A DNA stretch of 64,000 bases, taken from NCBI GenBank assembly GCA_022766245.1, contig JALEPL010000018.1:44491-108490 (forward strand), in the 5' to 3' direction. The translations under genes were made by a program, and so were the position numbers. The DNA is from Lachnospiraceae bacterium. Its GTDB lineage: Bacteria; Bacillota; Clostridia; Lachnospirales; Lachnospiraceae. How positions within the stretch are numbered: the stretch's first letter is position 1; every line of letters begins with the position of its first letter. Below, one piece after another: positions 46,364-54,818 of the stretch. The notes beneath the pieces are model-generated. The model made no database searches. It worked only from the letters and a program-made list of their open reading frames with translations, and had not been told where the DNA came from.

Positions 46364-48868
46364 ATGAATTACGAGAACATTCTGTGTTTTAAGGGGATCT
46401 GGAGAAACTATCAGGACAGAGTATTGAAAAATACGAAAAAATATGTGGCAGACGGGCATATTCATATCGTGGCAGCCCCGGGATCAGGGAAGACAACCCT
46501 TGGTATTGAGCTGATTGCCAGAATGGGAGAGCCGGCACTGGTTTTTGCTCCCTCCGTTACCATCCGTGAGCAGTGGGTGGCACGGATAGCTGAGGGATTC
46601 CTTTGCGACGGGTTAAAGCCGGAGGACTACATATCACAGGATTTTAAGGAGCCCAGATGTATCACCGTGGTGACTTATCAGGCCTTGCACAGTGCCATGA
46701 AGCGGTATAAAGGAAAACAGATGTCGGACGAGGAGTCGGATGATTTTGTAGCGGTGGAGGAAGTAGACTACAGTGATTTTGACGTGGTGTCTGAGATGAA
46801 AGCTGCCGGTGTGGGCGTGCTTTGTCTGGACGAGTGTCATCATCTCCGTAGCGAATGGTGGAAGGCGCTAGAGGAGTTTAAGGATGCTTTGGGCAAGGTG
46901 AAAATCATCGCCTTAACTGCCACTCCGCCCTATGATTCCACACCTGCCATGTGGGAGCGTTACATGCAGATGTGCGGAGAGGTGGATGAGGAAATCACTA
47001 TTCCGGAGCTGGTGAAGGAGGGAAGCCTTTGTCCCCATCAGGATTTTGTATACTTTAACTATCCTACAGAGGAGGAAAAGGCGGAAATCAGAAAGTTTCA
47101 GGAGCGAAGCAAGACAATGCAGCAGAAGCTGCTGACAGACAGTGAACTGATGGAAGCCATGGGAATTTCCCAGACTGCCGGGATGACAGCCGGAAAGCTG
47201 GAGCAGCGTCTGCAGAGCTTTCTGTACGACGATGCAGAGATGTATTCTGTAGAAAAAGAATATCGGGAACAAAAGATTGATGAACTGAAGGCAGCCGGTT
47301 TTATTGATAAAAAGCAGGTGATGCTGACCGCTAATGCGGCTATCGAAAAGCTTTTGATGAATTCCAAGGCCAAGAGCCGCAGTATTCAGGCCATTGTGGA
47401 GAGTGAGAGCCGAAATATGGGAGAAAAGCTACGCATGCTGATTCTCACGGACTACATTCGGAAAGAATACGAGCAGTCACTGGGAGATGCATCGGCAGAT
47501 ATCAATGCACTGGGTGTATTGCCCTTTTTCGAGCAGCTTCGTCGGGCGTTAGCATCGGCTGGGAAAATTCGGCTGGGCGTGTTGTGTGGAACTATCGTGA
47601 TTATTCCGGCGGAAGCAAAAGAGAGTCTGCTGCAGGCCGTGGGCGAAAGCGGCAAGGTGAATTTTTCCCCGATCGGACAGCTACAGGAAAGTGATTATGT
47701 AAAAGTGACAGCGGTAGGGGATGCCCACTTTCTTACCAGTGCGGTGACGGAGGTATTTTCTCAGGGCTATATGCAGGTCCTCATTGGAACAAAATCCTTG
47801 CTGGGTGAGGGATGGGATTCCCCCTGTATCAATTCTTTGATTCTAGCAAGCTTTGTAGGTTCCTTTATGCTGAGTAATCAGATGCGGGGCCGTGCCATCC
47901 GTGTTTGGAAGCAGAATCCGGAGAAGAGCAGTAACATTTGGCATCTGGTGTGTCTGAATGAAAATCAGGAGCAGGAAAGTGAGGATTTTGCCCTGTTGAA
48001 GCGGCGGATGGAGCATTTTCTGGGACTGCATTATACGGAAAATGTCATTGAGAGCGGAATGGAGCGTCTGTCCTATATCGAAGAGCCCTATACACCGGAA
48101 CACATTACAGAGATTAACAATCAGATGCTGACATTGGCAAAGGAGCGCGAACAGCTGAAAAGTCGCTGGCAGCAGGCAGTGACAAAATCAAAAGAGATGC
48201 AGATTGTGGATGAAACGGCTGTATCTGAGGAAAGCATCTCAAAGACGGTTTACAAAAAAGCATCCACTAAGCTTACTGCCTGTGGAGTGGGTGCTACGGC
48301 ACTGTTTGTGGCTGCGGGTATCGCTACCGGCGGACTTCTCACGGCAGCATGTGGATTGGCAGGTGTGGTGGCAGCAGGCGCAGCATTAACGGCATTGCCG
48401 GCCACCTTGAAATACAATTCTTCCCGGAAACGCCTGCGTGCTTACGGGGAAGGAATCTATCGTGCATTGGCATCGGCGAATCTTTTGGAGGAGCGGAACG
48501 GACGTGTCACGGATGGTCTCAGCGAAAAAGGAGAGCCTACGATTTACCTGAAATCCGGAAGCAAAAAGGATCAGGAACTGTTTGCCGGATGTGTGACGCA
48601 GATGTTCGCAGATGTGGAGAACCAGAGATATCTTCTGGTAAAACGTGGAAACCATAAGGCATCGGATGGCATTTACTGTGTGCCGGACTGCTTTGCTTCG
48701 AAAAAGGAGCTGGCCCAGGGCTTTTATGATTGTCTGAAGAGTGCCATGGGAGAATATGATCTGGTGTACACCAGAAATGAAGCAGGAAAGAAGTTGTTTC
48801 TTGCGCTGCATAAGGAAGGAGGAGAGGTGTTCAGAAACCGAAGTGTCAAGAAAACAAGTGTAAAATAG
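46364..48868 (+). CDS. SF2 DEAD/DEAH-type helicase with C-terminal membrane hairpin
   Basis: The 834-aa protein has helicase motifs Walker A APGSGKTT (about 38-45), motif Ia FAPSVTIREQW, DECHH (156-160), ALTATPP (183-189), LLGEGWDSPCINS and SNQMRGRAIRVW. After a helical region it has two adjoining hydrophobic segments (about 637-678, VGATALFVAAGIATGGLLTA and AGVVAAGAALTALPATL), then a unique domain of ~150 residues. Membrane attachment of an SF2 helicase is unusual. Cellular role is unknown; defence or envelope-linked nucleic-acid processing are both conjecture. Confidence 0.82.
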   Translation: MNYENILCFKGIWRNYQDRVLKNTKKYVADGHIHIVAAPGSGKTTLGIELIARMGEPALVFAPSVTIREQWVARIAEGFLCDGLKPEDYISQDFKEPRCITVVTYQALHSAMKRYKGKQMSDEESDDFVAVEEVDYSDFDVVSEMKAAGVGVLCLDECHHLRSEWWKALEEFKDALGKVKIIALTATPPYDSTPAMWERYMQMCGEVDEEITIPELVKEGSLCPHQDFVYFNYPTEEEKAEIRKFQERSKTMQQKLLTDSELMEAMGISQTAGMTAGKLEQRLQSFLYDDAEMYSVEKEYREQKIDELKAAGFIDKKQVMLTANAAIEKLLMNSKAKSRSIQAIVESESRNMGEKLRMLILTDYIRKEYEQSLGDASADINALGVLPFFEQLRRALASAGKIRLGVLCGTIVIIPAEAKESLLQAVGESGKVNFSPIGQLQESDYVKVTAVGDAHFLTSAVTEVFSQGYMQVLIGTKSLLGEGWDSPCINSLILASFVGSFMLSNQMRGRAIRVWKQNPEKSSNIWHLVCLNENQEQESEDFALLKRRMEHFLGLHYTENVIESGMERLSYIEEPYTPEHITEINNQMLTLAKEREQLKSRWQQAVTKSKEMQIVDETAVSEESISKTVYKKASTKLTACGVGATALFVAAGIATGGLLTAACGLAGVVAAGAALTALPATLKYNSSRKRLRAYGEGIYRALASANLLEERNGRVTDGLSEKGEPTIYLKSGSKKDQELFAGCVTQMFADVENQRYLLVKRGNHKASDGIYCVPDCFASKKELAQGFYDCLKSAMGEYDLVYTRNEAGKKLFLALHKEGGEVFRNRSVKKTSVK

Positions 48869-48928
48869 AAAAGTAATTGATCGGTACTATTCCGAATAAA
48901 CTAGGAACAAAAGAAAAGGAGAGAGAAA

Positions 48929-50569
48929 ATGTTTGAATGTCCAAGTTGTGGAGGGGAGTTACGGTTCGACATAGAAACCCAGGGAATGCTGTGTCCGTTC
49001 TGTAATTCCGCTTATGACCCGAAAACTGTTGAGAAGGGTTATGATGCCGAGGAACAGGAAGGCATGGACCCGGAGATGATGGGAATGCAGGATCCGGACA
49101 CCTTTGATGCTACAATCTTTACCTGTCCCCAGTGTGGTGGAGAAATCCTGAGCATGGATAACGAAGCTACTTCGTTTTGCAGCTTCTGTGGTGCATCCAC
49201 CATCTTAAGCAGCAGACTCAGTCACGAAAAGAAACCGGATTATATCATACCGTTTCAAGTGACAAAAGAAGAGTGTAAGAATGCTTACAGCAAGTTGATG
49301 AAGGGAGCGTTTTTCGCACCGAAGGAGTTGCGGGAAGGGGGAACGGTAGACAAGTTCCGCGCCATCTACATGCCCTACTGGGTATATGATATGAGACAAA
49401 ACGGTAACATTCATTTGCAGGCAAGTAAGAGTTACCGCAGTGGTAATTACCGGATTACGGAGGATTATCTTCTTTCCGGAGATGTGGATGCGTATTACAA
49501 GGGTATTTCCTTTGATGCATCCTCATCCTTTGCGGACAATATCAGCGAATGCATTGCACCTTATGATGTGAAGGGAATGAGTCAGTTTTATCCTGCTTAT
49601 CTGGCGGGGTTCTATGCGGATACCGCAGATGTGGAGGAAGGCTTGTACCGGGCAGATGCAGAGGATCTGGCAAATAAAGCAACAATAGATCAAATCAAAG
49701 AAGAGCCGGCATTTAAGGACAAAACTCTGAAGATGCCTAATGATGAAATGGCTAGCAGGCTTTTGTGTACCAGTTGTAAAAAAGTGGACCGGGCGATGTT
49801 CCCGGTGTGGTTCCTTTCCTATCGGAAGGGGGACCGTGTGGCTTATGCCACGGTGAATGGTCAGACCGGAAAGGTGGCATCTGATTTGCCGGTGGATGTC
49901 AAAAAGTATTTGTTGGTATCTCTGGCACTTTCATTACCATTGTTTCTTCTGTTGAATTTGTTTTTAACAATTACACCATCGTTTGTTATGCTGATAACAT
50001 CGATTATAGCGCTTATTACCATGTTTATTCATGTGGCTGAGCTGAAAGAAATCGGTCGGACCGAGTTGCAGCTGGACAATAAGGGATATCTGGCGAAAAC
50101 AGGAATCCGTAAGGATATGGATGCATCCGCTTTTGGAAAACCCAAAAAGAAACAAACAGCAAAAAAAAGCACAAAAGCTTTGGGAACAAAAATTCTTGGT
50201 TTGTATGTTGTTTCGATTTTGGGAATATCGTTCCTGAGTGCGATAGGAAACGTTATGATGCATACAGGACTATATATGCTGATTATCTTTGCAGTCAGCA
50301 TTTTTCCGCTGGTAAGAGGGCTTGGTATGTATTCGAAACTACCCAAGGGGTATCGCAAGCCCGGATTTATGTGGGGGTTTGTGGCTGTTTTAATTGCCAC
50401 CATGGTGGCAATCATCAATCCGGTGGCAGATTGGATTTATTATGCAGGTGCGGTATTGTCCCTTGCAGCAGTGCTTTGTACTATGCTGAGCATCATCACG
50501 GCCTACAATATTTTATCAACAAGACCATTGCCCCAGCTGAACAAAAGAGGAGGTGAGGAGCATGAATAA
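48929..50569 (+). CDS. Membrane protein with two N-terminal zinc ribbons
   Basis: The 546-aa protein starts with two TFIIB-type zinc ribbons (FECPSCGGELRF...CPFCNSAYD and FTCPQCGGEILS...CSFCGAST). A soluble domain with FRAIYMPYWVYDM and VKGMSQFYPAYLAGFYAD follows, then a CTSC pair. Several membrane helices (about 330-370 and 410-540) follow. Homologues of this type occur beside TPM-domain genes, as here: the stop overlaps the next gene by 8 bp. Function is unknown. Confidence 0.8.
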   Translation: MFECPSCGGELRFDIETQGMLCPFCNSAYDPKTVEKGYDAEEQEGMDPEMMGMQDPDTFDATIFTCPQCGGEILSMDNEATSFCSFCGASTILSSRLSHEKKPDYIIPFQVTKEECKNAYSKLMKGAFFAPKELREGGTVDKFRAIYMPYWVYDMRQNGNIHLQASKSYRSGNYRITEDYLLSGDVDAYYKGISFDASSSFADNISECIAPYDVKGMSQFYPAYLAGFYADTADVEEGLYRADAEDLANKATIDQIKEEPAFKDKTLKMPNDEMASRLLCTSCKKVDRAMFPVWFLSYRKGDRVAYATVNGQTGKVASDLPVDVKKYLLVSLALSLPLFLLLNLFLTITPSFVMLITSIIALITMFIHVAELKEIGRTELQLDNKGYLAKTGIRKDMDASAFGKPKKKQTAKKSTKALGTKILGLYVVSILGISFLSAIGNVMMHTGLYMLIIFAVSIFPLVRGLGMYSKLPKGYRKPGFMWGFVAVLIATMVAIINPVADWIYYAGAVLSLAAVLCTMLSIITAYNILSTRPLPQLNKRGGEEHE

Positions 50570-51350
50570 ATCTATGAAAAAAATGAGTCTTTGGCTCACC
50601 GGATGTGTGTTGGGACTTCTGTTTTTCTTTGGGAGCACACAGAAGTGTCTGGCAGAGACCGTATATGTAAATCCGGATACCGGTTATGAAGCGGTAATTG
50701 AGGATGGGGCAGGTCTCCTTACTACGGAGGAGCTGGATAAGCTGGCCATAGAGATGAAGGAGGCTACAGCATACGGAAACCTCATGTTTGTGAGCATTGA
50801 CTATAATCCGAATTATGGCGAAGATGCCAGTTATGAATATGCAGCAGATACCCTGGAGGAGCGCTACGGATATGAAAGTTCCACCATTTTTCTGATTGAT
50901 ATGGATGAGCGTATGATCTACATATACAGCATCGGAGCAAATTATAAAACCATCAGCAAGGCCCGGGCCAATACCATAACAGACAATGTTTACAGGTATG
51001 CATCCGATGCGGAGTATTATCTCTGTGCGTCCAAGGCTATCGAACAGATTACTACGGTGCTGTCCGGCGGAAGAATTGCCCAGCCTATGAAATACATAAG
51101 CAACGCATTTTTGGCATTGATACTTGCACTGCTTATTAATTTCATTGTAGTAAGAGTGATTTCTAAAGCGAAGAAACCGGGACGAGACGAGCTGTTGGAG
51201 GGTGTTTTTGCAAAATGCACCATCAATCATCCCAAAGCAACTATGACAAATCAGACCAGAGTATACGATCCACCATCCTCCAGCGGTGGCGGAGGTGGCG
51301 GCGGAGGTGGCGGCGGTCACTCCGGAGGTGGCGGCGGTCACAGCTTCTAG
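50562..51350 (+). CDS. TPM-domain protein with Gly-rich C-terminus
   Basis: This exported protein of about 262 aa has a signal segment (LTGCVLGLLFFFGSTQKCLA), a TPM domain (about 30-160, with LLTTEELDKLAIEMKEATAY and STIFLIDMDERMIYIYSIG), a membrane helix (AFLALILALLINFIVVRVI) and a tail of glycines ending HSGGGGGHSF. TPM proteins are linked to photosystem repair in plants and to unknown membrane roles in bacteria. The start at 50562 follows AGGAGG; the ORF-track start is three codons earlier. Confidence 0.85.
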   Translation: MNKSMKKMSLWLTGCVLGLLFFFGSTQKCLAETVYVNPDTGYEAVIEDGAGLLTTEELDKLAIEMKEATAYGNLMFVSIDYNPNYGEDASYEYAADTLEERYGYESSTIFLIDMDERMIYIYSIGANYKTISKARANTITDNVYRYASDAEYYLCASKAIEQITTVLSGGRIAQPMKYISNAFLALILALLINFIVVRVISKAKKPGRDELLEGVFAKCTINHPKATMTNQTRVYDPPSSSGGGGGGGGGGGHSGGGGGHSF

Positions 51351-51363
51351 GCCATCCGATATT

Positions 51364-51404
51364 AACTGTCACTTTGCGATTCTCTTTCGCAGAGTGGCAG
51401 TTTT
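51364..51404 (+). terminator. Terminator after the TPM gene
   Basis: AACTGTCACTTTGCGA pairs with TTCGCAGAGTGGCAGTT with small mismatches, followed by TTTTC. Confidence 0.65.
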
Positions 51405-51440
51405 CATACGCATAGAAACATAAAAGTTGGAGGAAATCGT

Positions 51441-51986
51441 ATGGGAATTTATGAAGAACTTATGGATATGGCAGACGACGTGATAGAAGACACAAAAAAC
51501 AGACAGGAAAAGGAACGGCAGGATGCCTTAGAAAAAGAATTGTGTGATGTGCATTTTAAACTGGTCTATGACAGTAGCCTAAATACCATAGTCGCAGTGT
51601 TATTGGGCTTGGCTCTAATCTTATTTTTAAAAATCCTATGTAAGCCTATAGTGAAACGGGTAATTTATGGGTATTCCATACAGTTAGGTATTATGGGGAT
51701 TATTGCCTTAATTCTGATTGGTCTTATCGTTATTCTTGCTATTGCAGGACCATTTTACCTGTCACATAGAGCATTGCCGGAAATAAAAGGCACCATGTTG
51801 TACTATAAGGGAAGCATTTATTATGCCCGTCAGATCACCAAAATAAAGGTCTCTTCCATGAAGATTGCCACGGTTTATATTGATGGGAAAAAATGTTTTT
51901 GGACATCAACCAATGATTTGAATTATGAAGCGTTTCTAGATTGGGCAAGAAAATGTAACATTCCACTTAAAATAAACAGTAAATAG
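51441..51986 (+). CDS. Membrane protein of unknown function
   Basis: The 181-aa protein has a short helical N-terminus, two membrane helices (TIVAVLLGLALILFLKILC and IMGIIALILIGLIVILAIAG), then a soluble domain rich in beta-strand patterns (GTMLYYKGSIYYARQITKIK, TVYIDGKKCFW) that resembles small PH-like domains. No family was recognised. It lies between the TPM gene and a lipoprotein gene, and its start follows TTGGAGG. Confidence 0.7.
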   Translation: MGIYEELMDMADDVIEDTKNRQEKERQDALEKELCDVHFKLVYDSSLNTIVAVLLGLALILFLKILCKPIVKRVIYGYSIQLGIMGIIALILIGLIVILAIAGPFYLSHRALPEIKGTMLYYKGSIYYARQITKIKVSSMKIATVYIDGKKCFWTSTNDLNYEAFLDWARKCNIPLKINSK

Positions 51987-52003
51987 GAAGAGGAAAAGAA
52001 AGA

Positions 52004-52708
52004 ATGAAAAAACGAGTGATTGTTGTAACCATGTTGACTATGCTGGCAGCAACCATGGGTGCATGTGGAAAGGAGTCACAGAATCAGAGTGACTTGTATG
52101 AACAGTCTGTGGAGGATGCGGTATTTGCAGAGGAGGACGAGATCATGGAGCTGGTGTCCCTGACTAGCGAAGATGACCGAGTGACTTGGGATGATCAGGG
52201 GCGTGTTTTGCTGCTGACCTTCCATAGCTATCCGGACAGTTATCCCGAAGGGGAGACGGTTACTTTGGAATGGGGGGAAGTGTGGACCTTTACCGAGAAG
52301 GAGATGGCATCACGGTTTGCGGAAGAGATGAAGGAAGACAAGGATTATGATCTGGCGTTAAAGCATTTGCTGGGATTGCCACAGGAGAAAGAAAGTACCA
52401 CTGTCACTGCCTTTTGGGTAGATCCCGAGGATGTGATCCGACCTGCGTACCAGATGGATGCCACCGATGGAAGTATGACTGTAACCCTTTCAGATGATGT
52501 GGACGAGGAAGATAAGGCATGGTTTGATCAGAATATTCTGGATTCCTACTTCTATGGAGATTATCCCTGGACCCGTCTGGGGTATACCTACAACTGGGGT
52601 GGACATGGCACGGAGTATGGTGTGACGGAGTTTCTTGTAAAAGGCGGCGCTCAGGTGGAAGTGGAGTACACCAAAACAGAGGAGGAATTTGTAAATGGAC
52701 TTGAGTAA
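52004..52708 (+). CDS. Lipoprotein of unknown function
   Basis: This 234-aa secreted lipoprotein has a signal peptide ending in TMGAC (Cys about 21). The mature part is strongly acidic, with LVSLTSEDDRVTWDDQGRVL, TLEWGEVWTFTEKEMASRF and TRLGYTYNWGGHGTEYGVTE. I do not recognise the family. It follows the membrane protein by 17 bp and ends at a convergent terminator. Confidence 0.72.
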   Translation: MKKRVIVVTMLTMLAATMGACGKESQNQSDLYEQSVEDAVFAEEDEIMELVSLTSEDDRVTWDDQGRVLLLTFHSYPDSYPEGETVTLEWGEVWTFTEKEMASRFAEEMKEDKDYDLALKHLLGLPQEKESTTVTAFWVDPEDVIRPAYQMDATDGSMTVTLSDDVDEEDKAWFDQNILDSYFYGDYPWTRLGYTYNWGGHGTEYGVTEFLVKGGAQVEVEYTKTEEEFVNGLE

Positions 52709-52712
52709 AATC

Positions 52713-52735
52713 CAAAAAGCGGTTGTGCTTTTTAT
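52713..52735. terminator. Terminator between lipoprotein and tetR genes
   Basis: AAAAAGC and GCTTTTT form a stem around a 6-nt loop, with TATTATT following. Confidence 0.6.
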
Positions 52736-52745
52736 TATTTAAACT

Positions 52746-53363
52746 TTAAACTCTCAAGGAAAGGTAGTTCAATGCTCCGGGGGGAGTGCCGGTTCCTTTT
52801 TCCAAGAGTTCTACCAGACCGTGCAGAGTTTTTTCGATATCTTCCGTGTCGGAGAGGGCAATGGTGTTGTCCAATTTTACAGATAGTACAATCAGCACGA
52901 TCTCTGCCAGTGACGCAGCATCGGAAAAATGGATAACGCCGCTGTCGATTCCCTGTTGGATGATTTCCGTGAGAGCTGGCTTTAATTGCGAAATTACGTG
53001 GTTTAAATATTTCTGATGGAGCAGTGCATTCTCCTGTGTTTCTGCGGTGGATTTGGAAGCACGCTGCCTTATAAATTCTGAGGAAGAGTTCCGGCAGGCT
53101 TGAAAAAGCATAGCCATTCGGGTAAAGGGTGAAATGTCCGTCTGGGTTGACAGAGTCGCCGCTGTCTCCAATGGCTTCTCGTAGCTTCTGGTGATGTAAG
53201 CTTCTAAAATAGCTTCCTTGGAGGGAAAATAGTAATAGATACTTCCCTTACCAATACCGGCCTTTTGGGCAATCTCACTGACGGTAATGGTCTGAAACTC
53301 TTGCTTCTCTAACAGATCCTCTAACGCATCTAATATTCTGTGGTATTTTTCTGTGTCAGCCAT
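52746..53363 (-). CDS. TetR-family transcriptional regulator
   Basis: This 205-aa repressor has an N-terminal HTH (ITVSEIAQKAGIGKGSIYYYF) and a variable ligand domain. The start at 53363 follows AAGGAG; the ORF-track start 42 bp upstream does not. It is divergent from the SCP2 operon. Two near-identical palindromes with a GACC-N3-GGTC core lie in that gap, one across the operon -35 box. It probably represses the operon until a lipid-like ligand binds. Confidence 0.9.
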   Translation of the reverse strand: MADTEKYHRILDALEDLLEKQEFQTITVSEIAQKAGIGKGSIYYYFPSKEAILEAYITRSYEKPLETAATLSTQTDISPFTRMAMLFQACRNSSSEFIRQRASKSTAETQENALLHQKYLNHVISQLKPALTEIIQQGIDSGVIHFSDAASLAEIVLIVLSVKLDNTIALSDTEDIEKTLHGLVELLEKGTGTPPGALNYLSLRV

Positions 53364-53459
53364 ACCATTCTCCTTTATCTTTATCTTAGTTGCCTTTGCG
53401 GACATTATACCATAAAAATATTTTGTCGAAAATAAATGAACAAAATTTTTTTCATGTAA

Positions 53460-53488
53460 TTGACCGTTGGTCGAAATGATGATAAATT
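53460..53488 (+). promoter_or_regulatory. SigA promoter of the SCP2/acyl-transfer operon
   Basis: TTGACC, a 17-bp spacer and TAAATT; the -35 box is part of operator 1. Confidence 0.65.
53461..53474. promoter_or_regulatory. TetR operator 1
   Basis: TGACCGTTGGTCGA has a GACC-N3-GGTC core and overlaps the -35 box. Confidence 0.7.
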
Positions 53489-53502
53489 AAAAGTATACGA
53501 AA

Positions 53503-53517
53503 TCGACCGCTGGTCGA
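53503..53517. promoter_or_regulatory. TetR operator 2
   Basis: TCGACCGCTGGTCGA is a near-perfect palindrome matching operator 1 at its core, located between the -10 box and the ribosome binding site. Confidence 0.75.
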
Positions 53518-53533
53518 AATAAGGAGGTATGTT

Positions 53534-53866
53534 ATGACATTTGCAGATGTATTCGCAGATTTGAAAGGAAAGTTTTTAGAGGCAGACATCAGTGAGATCA
53601 AGGAGCACCTGGCATTTCAGTTTAATATTACCGGTGAGGCCGGAGGTATTTTTTATGTGGAAGCAAAGGACGGAGAACTGTCTGTAGAGCCTTATGAGTA
53701 CCATGATCGGGACGCTATGTTTACCGCAACACCGGAAGTGTTTTCCAAGATTGCGGAGGGCAAGCTGGACCCGGTTTTTGCATTTACAACGCAGCGCCTG
53801 AAGGTAGAGGGAAATATTGACAAAGCTTTAAAGCTTAAGGACATTATCGATAGCAAAAAGAAATAG
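53534..53866 (+). CDS. SCP2 sterol-transfer family protein
   Basis: This 110-aa soluble protein has the SCP-2 fold (LAFQFNITGEAGGIFYVEAK, VFSKIAEGKLDPVFAFTTQR, LKVEGNIDKALKLKDI). Family members bind fatty acids, acyl-CoA or sterols in a hydrophobic tunnel. As first gene of the TetR-controlled operon it may carry the lipid substrate of the enzymes that follow. The start follows AAGGAGG. Confidence 0.85.
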   Translation: MTFADVFADLKGKFLEADISEIKEHLAFQFNITGEAGGIFYVEAKDGELSVEPYEYHDRDAMFTATPEVFSKIAEGKLDPVFAFTTQRLKVEGNIDKALKLKDIIDSKKK

Positions 53867-53876
53867 GAGTAAACAC

Positions 53877-54818
53877 ATGAGTGCATTGAAAATCGCATGT
53901 CTGGCCGCAGGAGCCGTTGCATTGGGTGTGGCTGCAGAAACGGTATATTTTTACCGAAGAACCATGATAAGAAGCCATGCGAAGGTGGAGCGGACCATGA
54001 AAATGGCTGGCACAGACTGGAGTCAGTATTTCGATTTTATAGTTGGCAGAAAGGAGTACATGCTGGCGCAGCCACATCAGGATGTGTACCAGACTTCAAA
54101 GGACGGCTTAAAGCTTCATGCCACATTTTTCCCTCAGGGGGATAAGAAGAAGGTGGCTATCTGTTTTCACGGATACACCAGTCAGGGCATGACAGATTAT
54201 ACTGCTTTGTCTGATTACTATCTGAAGCATGGGTTCAGTATGCTGCTGCCGGATGCCAGAGCTCATGGACAGAGTGAAGGTACATATGTGGGATTTGGCT
54301 GCCTGGACCGCTACGACGCACTGGGATGGATCCAGTGGATTATTCAGGAGTGCGGAGAGGACGTGCAGATTCTGCTCCATGGTACTTCCATGGGAGGAGC
54401 CACGGTTCTTATGACTGGCGGACTGGAACTTCCCGGGCAGGTGAAGGGTATTATTTCAGATTGTGCCTTTACTTCACCAAAGGAAGTGTTTACACATGTG
54501 CTTCATTCCATGTACCACTTGCCGGCATTTCCGCTGATTCCATTAACAGATGTGTTAAATCGAAAGCTGGCCGGATATGGTACGGATGAGTGTAATGCGG
54601 CCAGAGAGGCGGTGAAAATTCGCATACCGCTTTTGGTAATTCATGGTAGTGCTGACACATTTGTCCCCACAGCCATGTGCCACGAGATTTACGATAATTG
54701 CCAGACGAAGAAAAGGCTGCTGGTTGTTGAGGGAGCCGCTCATGCAGAGAGCTACTACAAAGAAACCAAGGCGTATGAAGAGGCATTAGACTGGATGATT
54801 GAGGAGGTAATTAAATAA
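53877..54818 (+). CDS. Alpha/beta hydrolase, membrane anchored
   Basis: The 313-aa protein has an N-terminal hydrophobic helix (ALKIACLAAGAVALGVAAETV) followed by an alpha/beta hydrolase domain. The oxyanion segment is CFHGYTSQG, the nucleophile Ser is in HGTSMGGA, and Asp and His are in HGSADTFVP and EGAAHAES. It may hydrolyse or release an acyl ester or thioester. The stop overlaps the next start as TAATG. Confidence 0.88.
   Translation: MSALKIACLAAGAVALGVAAETVYFYRRTMIRSHAKVERTMKMAGTDWSQYFDFIVGRKEYMLAQPHQDVYQTSKDGLKLHATFFPQGDKKKVAICFHGYTSQGMTDYTALSDYYLKHGFSMLLPDARAHGQSEGTYVGFGCLDRYDALGWIQWIIQECGEDVQILLHGTSMGGATVLMTGGLELPGQVKGIISDCAFTSPKEVFTHVLHSMYHLPAFPLIPLTDVLNRKLAGYGTDECNAAREAVKIRIPLLVIHGSADTFVPTAMCHEIYDNCQTKKRLLVVEGAAHAESYYKETKAYEEALDWMIEEVIK

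Noticed and set aside
46205-46465. 86-aa minus-strand ORF at the helicase start
   Set aside because: It overlaps the helicase start and the structured segment, with no ribosome binding site and no recognisable domain.
48873-48894. GTAATTGATCGGTACTATTCC after the helicase gene, resembling an element end
   Set aside because: The match is partial, there is no partner end and no 8-bp direct repeat around it.
50029-51341. Long minus-strand ORFs (129 and 281 aa) across the zinc-ribbon and TPM genes
   Set aside because: They are antisense to well-supported genes with membrane helices and a glycine-rich tail; their composition follows from the complementary codons.
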